From NCBI GenBank assembly GCA_018239705.1, contig JAFEGS010000036.1, positions 1-8,069 of the forward strand: DNA of 8,069 nt, written 5' to 3'. The DNA comes from Verrucomicrobiota bacterium (GTDB taxonomy: Bacteria; Chlamydiota; Chlamydiia; Chlamydiales; FEN-1388). Below, piece by piece: positions 1 through 5,898 of this stretch. The stretch's first letter is position 1. Each line of letters opens with the position of its first letter. The notes beneath the pieces were generated by a model. It did not search any database. It saw only the letters and a program-made list of their open reading frames with translations, and was not told where the DNA came from. A program made the translations under genes and the position numbers.

Positions 1-909
1 AATACACCACTTATTGAACTGCAGAGCCAATCCAGCCCAAGCGGCGCCCGCCTCTTTGCAAAGCTCGAAATGTATAACCCCACTCGCAGTATCAAAGACC
101 GCATCGCCCTCCATATGATCAAAGAGGCCGAACGAAAGGGTGTACTTCGCCCCGGCATGCACATCGTCGACCCAAGCTCCGGCAATACCGGGGCATCTCT
201 CGCGCTCGTTGGCATCGCTCGAGGCTATTCGGTTACCATAACGGTACCCGAGAAGACAAGCCCAGAAAAAATTGCCTTGATGCAGGCATATGGCGCCACT
301 ATTCGTGTGTGTCCTGGCAAAAAAAGTGCCGATCCCGATCACTATGTTACCTACGCAAAGACGCTTTTAAAAGAAATACCATCAGCTGTGATGCTCGATC
401 AGTACAATAACCCTGCCAATATCGAAGCGCACTACCAAGGGACGGGGCCTGAAATATGGTCTCAGCTCGATGGGAAAATTGATTACCTCGTTGCCTGCTC
501 AAGCTCAGGCGGGACAGTCACCGGCGTTGCACGCTACTTGAAGTCGAAAAACCCTAACCTTCAAATCGTCGTGCCAGACCCCATCGGCTCCATTTATTAT
601 GACTATTTTACAACGAAACGCATCAACTTAAAGCTGGTCAAACCCTATATAACGCAAGGCGCCGGAAATGACCATCTCTGTAGCTGCGTCGATTTTTCGG
701 TGATAGATGCCATGGTCCAGTTTTCTGATGAGAACATGCTGTGGGGAGTGAACACACTGCTGCAAAAAGAGCGGCTACTGGTTGGAGAGACAGCAGGCGC
801 TGCGTTTTATGTTGCCCATAAGCTCGCCCAAACCGTAAAGAGCCCTGCCAATATTGTCGTTATATTCCCCGATGGTGGTGAAAAATACCTATCGGTTTAC
901 TCGCTATGA
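1..909 (+). CDS. Cystathionine beta-synthase/cysteine synthase-like PLP enzyme (5' end outside window)
   Basis: Fold-type II PLP enzyme of the CysK/CysM/CBS family. These enzymes replace the beta substituent of serine, O-acetylserine or O-phosphoserine with a nucleophile. The reading frame is open from base 1, starting at NTPLIEL, which in the family lies about 10-15 residues from the N-terminus, so only a short piece is missing. Visible motifs: SIKDR with the PLP lysine codon at 94-96; SSGNTG at 175-192, the substrate carboxylate loop; SSSGGTVTG at 499-525, the PLP phosphate loop, where GTGGT is usual; and the end FPDGGEKYLS, where the family normally has a serine or equivalent contacting the pyridine nitrogen. 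The stretch DPIGSIYYDYF and the following ITQGAGND resemble the CBS branch more than CysK. The stop overlaps the next start as ATGA. An SbnA-like role in making 2,3-diaminopropionate is possible but not shown; the acceptor is unknown. Family assignment is secure, substrate is not. Confidence 0.9.
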   Translation, partial: NTPLIELQSQSSPSGARLFAKLEMYNPTRSIKDRIALHMIKEAERKGVLRPGMHIVDPSSGNTGASLALVGIARGYSVTITVPEKTSPEKIALMQAYGATIRVCPGKKSADPDHYVTYAKTLLKEIPSAVMLDQYNNPANIEAHYQGTGPEIWSQLDGKIDYLVACSSSGGTVTGVARYLKSKNPNLQIVVPDPIGSIYYDYFTTKRINLKLVKPYITQGAGNDHLCSCVDFSVIDAMVQFSDENMLWGVNTLLQKERLLVGETAGAAFYVAHKLAQTVKSPANIVVIFPDGGEKYLSVYSL

Positions 910-2171
910 GCCGTAGTAAAGATGATATTTATAGGTGTGACGCAGAGGGTCAATGCAAAAAATCATTAGGAGTAATGATATTTTTGAAAATGGCCCACGA
1001 TGGCATTGATCTTCTCCCTCTTCAAGAGCGCATCGAACAAGAGGTGGTGAAATACCCCCACAACGCCGCGGCCCTGCTCGATTCCGCTGCACTGACATTT
1101 TTGAAGGGAAGTGATGCAACCGGTGCCATGGAGTTCGTTAAGGGCGTGAATGTTCTTGGACAAAAGCGGCAGCAAGCGGCTTTCGAGCAGTCTGTTTTTT
1201 TTACCGTGCGAGAATCTGCAGCGCCAACGCTTCGAGTACTTGCCTTGGCGGCACCGGGCGAGGTAAACTGCAACGCCCCCATCGAGTTTTTACTGCAGAA
1301 TGACGACATCGAAACCACCTTCTGGTATGTACTTCCTGATAGGCAAGATGAGGGGGCAGTACCGGAGCACGATATTGCCGTCGTTATCTCTGATCTATCA
1401 GATAGCTCAAAGGAGACGGCCGACCGGATTCAAAAAATGGAACAGAGCTGGCCTAAACCCCTTATCAACCGCATTGAGAACCTACAGAAATTTGCAAGAG
1501 ATCGTTTTTTTTCCTTTGCCAAAGGAATAGCCGGTATATATATCCCCGAAACAAGGGTGGTTTCGCGCACAGATGCAATGCCCTTCCCCTATCCCTTTAT
1601 TATTAGACCACTACACTCGTTTGGCGGCCATGGACTCTCTAAAATAGAAAAGCAGTCCGATCTAGAGAGCTACCTGGAGACGCACTTCGAGTCTCAATTT
1701 TTTACCTCACCCTTTATCGATTATTCAAGTAGTGACGGACTCTTTCGAAAGTACCGAATTGCTGTAGTCGATGGAAAGGCCTTTCCTGTTCATATGGCAA
1801 TCAACGAAAAATGGGCGCTTTGGTACTACAGCTCGGGCATGCTGGAGAGTGAAGAGAAGATAGCCGAAGAGGTGAATTTTTTATTGAATTTTGACACAAG
1901 CGGTCTTGGTAAAAAGTATGGCGCCGCAATCGAGCAGCTAGCCAAAAAAATTGGGTCTGAATATTTTGTGCTCGACTGTGCAGAGACAAAAACAGGGGAG
2001 CTTTTAATTTTTGAAGGGGGGCACGACATGGTGGTGCACGATATGGAGTCTCCCACACGCTTTCCTGTGAAAAACGAAAAGATGCAGGAGCTCTTCCGCG
2101 CTTTTCAAACGATGCTAAAGGATAGGTATCTATGCTCGATCCAAAAAACTGGGAAGAGACCAAGCAAATAG
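906..2171 (+). CDS. RimK-like ATP-grasp protein with TPR-like N-terminal region
   Basis: Putative carboxylate-amine ligase of the ATP-grasp superfamily, 421 residues. ATP-grasp enzymes activate a carboxylate as acyl phosphate and join it to an amine. The C-terminal part carries the fold: IIRPLHSFGGHG (R234 to G243) as nucleotide-binding strand and glycine loop, FRKYRI near 281-285, DCAE at 357-360, and FEGGHD from E370 in place of the usual E-x-N metal motif. Residues about 29-75 look helical and TPR-like (NAAALLDSAAL). Residues about 90-225, from LRVLALAAPGE, form the pre-ATP-grasp region seen in a family of uncharacterised bacterial proteins that I recognise by pattern only. The start at 906 gives a 4-bp ATGA overlap with the upstream gene but has no clear Shine-Dalgarno. 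Residues 2-23 look unlike the rest, so a later start is possible: TTG 984 behind TTAGGAG at 966-972, or ATG 990. It overlaps the decarboxylase gene by 40 bp. Ligase class is likely; substrates are unknown. Confidence 0.82.
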   Translation: MSRSKDDIYRCDAEGQCKKSLGVMIFLKMAHDGIDLLPLQERIEQEVVKYPHNAAALLDSAALTFLKGSDATGAMEFVKGVNVLGQKRQQAAFEQSVFFTVRESAAPTLRVLALAAPGEVNCNAPIEFLLQNDDIETTFWYVLPDRQDEGAVPEHDIAVVISDLSDSSKETADRIQKMEQSWPKPLINRIENLQKFARDRFFSFAKGIAGIYIPETRVVSRTDAMPFPYPFIIRPLHSFGGHGLSKIEKQSDLESYLETHFESQFFTSPFIDYSSSDGLFRKYRIAVVDGKAFPVHMAINEKWALWYYSSGMLESEEKIAEEVNFLLNFDTSGLGKKYGAAIEQLAKKIGSEYFVLDCAETKTGELLIFEGGHDMVVHDMESPTRFPVKNEKMQELFRAFQTMLKDRYLCSIQKTGKRPSK

Positions 2172-3535
2172 GGCACCGGATGCTCGATGATCTGTTTGAG
2201 TATCTCGAGCACCTGCGAGATACGCCGGTGTGGACCTATGCTCCCGATGCCATTCGGGACCATTTTCACGCACCACTGCCCGAGCAACCTCAACCATTAG
2301 ATGCCGTCTATGACGAATTTAAAAAATATATTTGGCCATATATCGGCGGCAATATCCATCCCGGCTTTATGGGCTGGGCGCAGGGCGGCGGTACCGCTGT
2401 AGGTATGCTGGCAGAGCTCCTGGCAGCAGGACTAAATGCCAATCTGGGCGGCCGCGACCACATCCCTATTCTTGTCGAGAGACAAATAACGCTCTGGCTT
2501 TCTGAACTTTTGCATTTTCCAAAAACGGCATCGGGGCTCTTTGTGACAGGCACCTCCTTAGCGAATTTTATGGCGCTGCTAATCGCAAAAACGAACGCCT
2601 CAGGCACGTCAAGTCGAGTAGAAGGGGTCTCACCGCTCCTGCGCGGCTATACCTCACAAGCGACCCACTCGTGTGTCATAAAAGCCTTTGAAATGGCAGG
2701 CCTTGGCAGCAAAGGATTGCGAATAGTGCCTATGAATGTGGAGGATCTGCAAGCTGCCGTCGACAAAGATCGCTCAGAGGGATTGCAGCCCTTCATCGTG
2801 ATAGCCAATGCCGGCACGGTCGACACCGGTGCTATTGACGACCTACAGGCCCTTCATCGCTTTTGTAAAAAAGAAAAGCTCTGGTTTCATATCGATGGCG
2901 CCATTGGTGCTTTGGGTATGCTGTCGCCGAGAATTGCGCCCCTGCTCAAAGGTATTGAACATGCAGACTCTATCGCGCTCGATTTTCATAAATGGGGACA
3001 GGTCCCATATGAAGCGGGATTTATTCTGGTAAGAGATGCTAAAAAGCAGCTAGAGACCTTTGCTGCTGAGGGCGCCTATTTAAAGCGAGCCAAAAAGGGC
3101 ATGGCGGCGGGTGATATTTGGCCTTGCGACTATGGCCCCAATTTATCGCGCGGCTTTCAGGCATTAAAGACCTGGTTTACTATCAAGGCCTATGGAGCTG
3201 AAAGCTTAGGGAAGATGATAGAGCATACCTGTGATCTTGCCAGCTATGCAGCAAAAAAAATACTCGCCAGCGATCACCTCGAACTGCTCGCGCCTGTGAC
3301 ACTCAACATTGTCTGTTTTCGATACAAAGCAGCGTCGCTAAAGCGATCCAACGAGATCAACCAAGCTATCGTGGAAGAGCTGCAGTTATCGGGAAGAGTG
3401 GCGCCCTCCACCACTCTAATAGACGGGAAGCTGGCTATTCGTGCAGCTTTTTTCAACCATCGCACGAGCTATGCTGATGTAGATTATCTGTTAACGCGAG
3501 TTTTGGATACGAAGGTTTTTCAAACGCAACAATGA
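2132..3535 (+). CDS. Group II PLP-dependent amino-acid decarboxylase
   Basis: A 467-residue cytosolic PLP enzyme of the aromatic-amino-acid/glutamate/2,4-diaminobutyrate decarboxylase family, which removes the alpha-carboxylate of an amino acid to give an amine. Fold-type I motifs are all present: an N-terminal segment with GGNIHPGFMGW, FVTGTSLANFMAL (T139-G140-T141-S142) for phosphate binding, FHIDGAIGA with D255 for the pyridine nitrogen, and DFHKW with the PLP lysine K287. The C-terminal domain ends in the family-like RAAFFNHRTSYADVDYL. The start at 2132 lies inside the ATP-grasp gene, preceded by AAAGGA about 9 bases upstream. The sequence from MLDPKNWEE matches the usual family N-terminus, so the 40-bp overlap looks genuine. 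The 3' end overlaps the convergent antitoxin gene by 16 bp. The substrate is not predictable. Its place in the operon suggests it acts on an amino acid made or ligated by its two neighbours. Confidence 0.9.
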   Translation: MLDPKNWEETKQIGHRMLDDLFEYLEHLRDTPVWTYAPDAIRDHFHAPLPEQPQPLDAVYDEFKKYIWPYIGGNIHPGFMGWAQGGGTAVGMLAELLAAGLNANLGGRDHIPILVERQITLWLSELLHFPKTASGLFVTGTSLANFMALLIAKTNASGTSSRVEGVSPLLRGYTSQATHSCVIKAFEMAGLGSKGLRIVPMNVEDLQAAVDKDRSEGLQPFIVIANAGTVDTGAIDDLQALHRFCKKEKLWFHIDGAIGALGMLSPRIAPLLKGIEHADSIALDFHKWGQVPYEAGFILVRDAKKQLETFAAEGAYLKRAKKGMAAGDIWPCDYGPNLSRGFQALKTWFTIKAYGAESLGKMIEHTCDLASYAAKKILASDHLELLAPVTLNIVCFRYKAASLKRSNEINQAIVEELQLSGRVAPSTTLIDGKLAIRAAFFNHRTSYADVDYLLTRVLDTKVFQTQQ

Positions 3536-3789
3536 ACCAATTTCGCTAGTGTCTTAACAGTGGGATTTTTCCCTTTAAAAGCGTTGTACATAGACGATCT
3601 TGGAAGATCGATATCTTTAGCCGCTTTTGTTCTGTTGACTGCTCGCATGTGAGCTTCTATCACCTCAACGACCCCTTCTGGATCGTTATTCTCTAAACAT
3701 TCCCATACGGCTTTTGCGATGAAATCCTTGTCGAGAAGCTGTTCTGTGGGGCTGTATCTTTTCAACCCTTCACGTGATTTTAGTTTCAT
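3520..3789 (-). CDS. HTH antitoxin of a Gp49/HigB-type toxin-antitoxin module
   Basis: An 89-residue protein resembling the putative addiction-module antidote family (COG3636): an acidic N-terminal half (LLDKDFIAKAVWECLENNDPEGV) followed by a helix-turn-helix, TKAAKDIDLPRSSMYNAFKGKNP. It should neutralise the toxin encoded just upstream and repress the shared promoter. I chose ATG 3789 because the toxin stop lies one base before it, AAGAGG sits about 10 bases upstream, and the family normally starts shortly before this motif. An in-frame ATG at 3846, behind a run of G, would add 19 lysine-rich residues inside the toxin gene. The C-terminus is short, ending LAKLVHCCV, where homologues as I remember them continue for several hydrophobic residues. 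The last 16 bases overlap the end of the decarboxylase gene. Confidence 0.8.
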   Translation of the reverse strand: MKLKSREGLKRYSPTEQLLDKDFIAKAVWECLENNDPEGVVEVIEAHMRAVNRTKAAKDIDLPRSSMYNAFKGKNPTVKTLAKLVHCCV

Positions 3790-3790
3790 T

Positions 3791-4090
3791 TTATATGTAC
3801 CTCTTAAGAATTTTTCTCGCTTTCGAGATATCTTTGTCTTGGCCATTTTTGTTCCCCCCAAGTAAAAGAATTATGTTTTTCTCTGGAATGATGACGTAAT
3901 ACACTCTTCTACCACCCACCCATTTCAGTTCCCAGAGTTCATCCTCTAAGTCTTTACGCGTACCAAAATATCCTTCATTTTCAATCTTACTTAACCTATC
4001 AGCGATTTGAACTTGAGATTTCATGGTTTCAGCAGTGAACCAATCGTCATATTCAGGCGTGGTATCAAAATAGTAGTGTTTTTCTGTCAT
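3791..4090 (-). CDS. Gp49/HigB-like (RelE superfamily) toxin
   Basis: A 99-residue protein of the phage-derived Gp49-like / addiction-module killer family (PF05973, COG3657), a branch of the RelE/HigB ribosome-dependent mRNA interferases. Family features in order: an aromatic-rich N-terminus with W17, a helical DRLSKIENEGYFG stretch at 31-43, GGRRVYYVI at 59-67, LLLGGNK at 75-81 and DISKA at 87-91. The length is normal. The gene is first in the module (toxin before antitoxin, the HigBA order), is preceded by AAGGA five to six bases from its ATG, and ends one base before the antitoxin start. RNase activity is inferred from the family. The exact catalytic residues cannot be assigned without an alignment. 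Confidence 0.85.
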   Translation of the reverse strand: MTEKHYYFDTTPEYDDWFTAETMKSQVQIADRLSKIENEGYFGTRKDLEDELWELKWVGGRRVYYVIIPEKNIILLLGGNKNGQDKDISKARKILKRYI

Positions 4091-4106
4091 CTCTTTCCTT
4101 AACTTA

Positions 4107-4136
4107 AGTGTACCATATACTGGACGATTTTTGCAA
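4107..4136 (-). promoter_or_regulatory. Putative sigma70-type promoter of the HigBA-like module
   Basis: On the minus strand TTGCAA (4131-4136) and TACACT (4107-4112) are separated by 18 bases and lie 17 bases upstream of the toxin ATG. An 8-bp palindrome, ACTTAAGT (4102-4109), overlaps the -10 box and could be part of an operator for the antitoxin. Assigned by eye only. Confidence 0.45.
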
Positions 4137-4154
4137 ATTAATCAATATTTTTCT

Positions 4155-4766
4155 TCATGGCATTGAAAGCGCAGCGATGCCAAATGCTATGATGACTACA
4201 CCTGCCAAATGGTTGATCCATCTCATGATTTTTTGATCGATCCTTTTGCGAAAGAACGTAATTCCTTCACTAAGAATGAGCCACCATAGCGCCGACCCTA
4301 AGAATACGCCCAGCACCAATAACCCGGCAGCAAAATAGTCTTCAGAAGCCTCCGAAAGCCCAAGGCCAGCGAAAATGGCTAAAAATGAGAGCATAGTCAT
4401 GGGATTGGTCATTGTGAGAAAAAAAGTAGAGACGAAATCACTCGCAAGGGATTTTTGAGAGACGGTATTTTCAGTTGTAGTCGGCTTTGATAAAAAAGTT
4501 TTTGAACCGAGATAAATCAAGAAAAAACCTCCCAGCAACCGGAGCCAAAACTGCCCATCGAGAAGAGCGTTAGACAGACACGTCAGTCCAAAGGCCGCGA
4601 TTATTCCATACACTGTATCTGCAAAGGCCGCGCCTAAGCCCGAAAAAAAACCTGATAGCCGTCCAAATTGAAGGGTTTTTCGCACACAAAGGATGCCTAT
4701 GGGGCCAACAGGGGCTGCAATAGAAAAGCCTAAGATAATTCCTTTTATAAAAAAGCTAGTCTCCAT
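4155..4766 (-). CDS. LysE/RhtB family amino-acid exporter
   Basis: A 203-residue integral membrane protein of the LysE/RhtB translocator superfamily, which exports amino acids or derivatives across the inner membrane. About six hydrophobic segments can be picked out (roughly 6-28, 37-63, 68-88, 112-132, 140-165 and 175-200). The N-terminal signature GFSIAAPVGPIGI matches the family's G-x-x-x-x-x-PGP motif with V in place of one residue. The charged loop between segments 3 and 4 is at about 90-108. The length is typical. The gene starts inside the last codons of the Lrp-like regulator (11-bp overlap) with GGAGG only three bases before the ATG, so it is probably translated by coupling to the regulator. 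Substrate is unknown. The regulator type and the amino-acid-modifying operon about 0.6 kb away make an amino acid or a product of that operon plausible. Confidence 0.9.
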   Translation of the reverse strand: METSFFIKGIILGFSIAAPVGPIGILCVRKTLQFGRLSGFFSGLGAAFADTVYGIIAAFGLTCLSNALLDGQFWLRLLGGFFLIYLGSKTFLSKPTTTENTVSQKSLASDFVSTFFLTMTNPMTMLSFLAIFAGLGLSEASEDYFAAGLLVLGVFLGSALWWLILSEGITFFRKRIDQKIMRWINHLAGVVIIAFGIAALSMP

Positions 4767-5217
4767 AATCCTCCAAGGGTAATGTAGTTCGGTCTAAAGG
4801 CGATGATAGTGCTATAAGGGTTTGAGTTCTGAGCACTCCCGGGATAGGTTTAATTTTTTCTCCCAAAACCACTTCAAAATGGCTAATTGTTTTACATCGT
4901 ATCTTGAGCAAGTAAGACCACTCTCCCGTAATGTGATGGCATTCCAGTACTTCCGGTGTTCTCACAATGCCCTCCAAAAAGAGTGTTTCATCCGCTTGCT
5001 GCCCCAAAAGAATGTGCACAAAAGCTAGTACATCCAGCCCTAGTCGCTTAGGGCTAATCTGAGCTGTCCATCCTAAGAGAACCCCTTGCTTTTGCAGTTT
5101 TCTTATTCGTTCGTTTACTGCTGAAATGGAAAGACCCACAGCCTCTCCTAATTTTTCATTTGAAATCCTCCCTTCAACCTGAAGTAGGGATAGCAATTTT
5201 AGATCAGTAACATCCAC
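4756..5217 (-). CDS. Lrp/AsnC family transcriptional regulator
   Basis: A 153-residue protein with the full Lrp/AsnC layout. A winged HTH occupies about residues 4-60 (LGEAVGLSISAVNERIRKL, recognition helix around 30-41), followed by a RAM ligand-binding/oligomerisation domain from about 62 to 140 containing HHITGEWSYLLKI. Such proteins bind DNA as dimers or octamers and respond to amino acids. The start is a GTG at 5217 with a strong AAGGAGA (5224-5230) seven bases upstream; the residues after it match the family N-terminus. It overlaps the LysE-type exporter gene by 11 bp, the common pairing of an Lrp-type regulator with the exporter it controls. The dyad over its own promoter suggests autoregulation. 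The effector amino acid cannot be told from the sequence. Confidence 0.92.
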   Translation of the reverse strand: MDVTDLKLLSLLQVEGRISNEKLGEAVGLSISAVNERIRKLQKQGVLLGWTAQISPKRLGLDVLAFVHILLGQQADETLFLEGIVRTPEVLECHHITGEWSYLLKIRCKTISHFEVVLGEKIKPIPGVLRTQTLIALSSPLDRTTLPLEDYGD

Positions 5218-5240
5218 TGTACATCTCCTTTTTTCAATAT

Positions 5241-5269
5241 ATATTAACTGAATTTTGCAATTTATGCAA
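5241..5269 (-). promoter_or_regulatory. Putative sigma70-type promoter of the lrp-lysE operon
   Basis: Minus strand TTGCAT (5264-5269), 17-base spacer, TAATAT (5241-5246). A transcript starting about 7 bases further on would have a leader of about 17 bases containing the AAGGAGA ribosome site. Both boxes match consensus at four or five of six positions. Confidence 0.55.
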
Positions 5270-5281
5270 GAATATTTCTTG
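5267..5281. promoter_or_regulatory. 15-bp dyad, likely Lrp-type operator
   Basis: CAAGAATATTTCTTG has perfect 6-bp arms around a 3-base AT centre. The size and AT-rich core are those of Lrp-family sites (15 bp, imperfect palindrome). It overlaps the -35 box of the regulator's own promoter, so binding would be expected to block RNA polymerase. Confidence 0.5.
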
Positions 5282-5340
5282 TAAAATATGAGAAAACTAG
5301 TGATTTTTCTTGTTCATGGGTCAAGCTAGATTTTCGAAGA

Positions 5341-5438
5341 AAATGGCGCCGCTTGCCGCCAAAATGAGTCTCAAAATGGCGAAACCGCCGCCAATTTGCG
5401 ATCTAACTGTCGCAAATTGGCGGCAAATCCGCCGTTTT
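5341..5438. repeat. Composite repeat: 33-bp imperfect tandem units and a long inverted repeat
   Basis: AAATGGCG occurs at 5341 and 5374 and GCCGCCAA at 5355 and 5387, giving two diverged units about 33 bp apart. The second unit is the left arm of a long dyad: a perfect 15-bp inverted repeat (5387-5401 with 5410-5424, 8-base loop). It extends outward as an imperfect stem to AAAA at 5373-5376 and TTTT at 5435-5438. TTGCCGCCAA at 5353 can also pair with TTGGCGGCAA at 5416, so alternative folds exist. The block is richer in G+C than the AT-rich DNA on either side. It could be a small mobile palindromic element, and its stem could also serve as a terminator. Confidence 0.7.
5373..5438 (-). terminator. 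Possible intrinsic (bidirectional-looking) terminator after the eno operon
   Basis: The dyad is bounded by AAAA on the left and TTTT on the right, so an RNA read from either strand ends its stem in a short U run. It lies 27 bases beyond the stop of the gene downstream of eno and before the lrp promoter, the right place to end the eno transcript. The U run is short and the outer stem has mismatches. Confidence 0.4.
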
Positions 5439-5464
5439 CAGGAAAAAATTGTGTGGATTACAAA

Positions 5465-5863
5465 TTATTTATTGGAATCTGTCAGATAGTCGTAGAGATC
5501 AGCCGCTCGGATGATAAGGAGGCTTTTGCGCTCACGGCAAAGATCGGAGCCCTCTTCGATCAGCGCTTTAGATCCAACGCCAGGAAGAAAAAGCGCCTTC
5601 ATCTGGATGATGGGATAGGAGCGCAAGAAGCGTAAGCCATAGCGGTAGTCTTGGAAGCTGCCGCCCTCTTCTCGCACGCGAAAATAGATGATGGGCCAGC
5701 CGTAAAGAAGCGTTTGAACAGCAAAGTAGAGTCCATACGTCTCTTCCGGAGGCTGGCCCAAGTTTGTAAACAGCTGCAGTAGATCTTTACAAAAATAGGG
5801 AACGTCTAGTTTTCCCTCTTTTGCTTCCCCAAAAAGGGCGATTACCGAAGGAATCATACTCAC
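5465..5863 (-). CDS. Conserved-looking hypothetical protein downstream of eno
   Basis: A 132-residue protein that I do not recognise. There is no signal peptide and no clear membrane segment. It is a mixed aliphatic and aromatic, probably globular cytosolic protein with an aromatic-rich middle (YGLYFAVQTLLYGWPIIYFRVREE, about residues 43-66) and an ending IIRAADLYDYLTDSNK suggestive of a helix. It starts with GTG at 5863, with GAAGAG about 10 bases upstream; an ATG two codons later (5857) is the alternative. It lies 35 bases after the eno stop with no terminator between, so it is probably co-transcribed with eno. The reading frame is clean and its codon use resembles the neighbours, so it is very likely real. 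No function is proposed. Confidence 0.75.
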   Translation of the reverse strand: MSMIPSVIALFGEAKEGKLDVPYFCKDLLQLFTNLGQPPEETYGLYFAVQTLLYGWPIIYFRVREEGGSFQDYRYGLRFLRSYPIIQMKALFLPGVGSKALIEEGSDLCRERKSLLIIRAADLYDYLTDSNK

Positions 5864-5898
5864 TCGTCGTTATCTCTTCACCCTCTATTATATCAAAT

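Noticed and set aside
1801..2163. Minus-strand open frame of 120 codons inside the ATP-grasp gene
   Set aside because: Low-complexity serine/arginine-rich translation opposite a gene with clear family motifs.
3787..3861. Longer antitoxin starting at 3861 or 3846
   Set aside because: It would add 19-24 lysine-rich residues encoded inside the toxin gene and not expected in the family, while ATG 3789 has a good ribosome site. ATG 3846 cannot be fully excluded.
5218..5464. tRNA, small RNA or riboswitch in the largest intergenic gap
   Set aside because: No tRNA-like arms or known riboswitch core was seen. The gap is explained by the promoter, the operator and the repeat block.
5396..5635. Plus-strand open frame of 79 codons
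   Set aside because: It begins in the repeat and runs antisense to the gene downstream of eno, with no ribosome site or motif.
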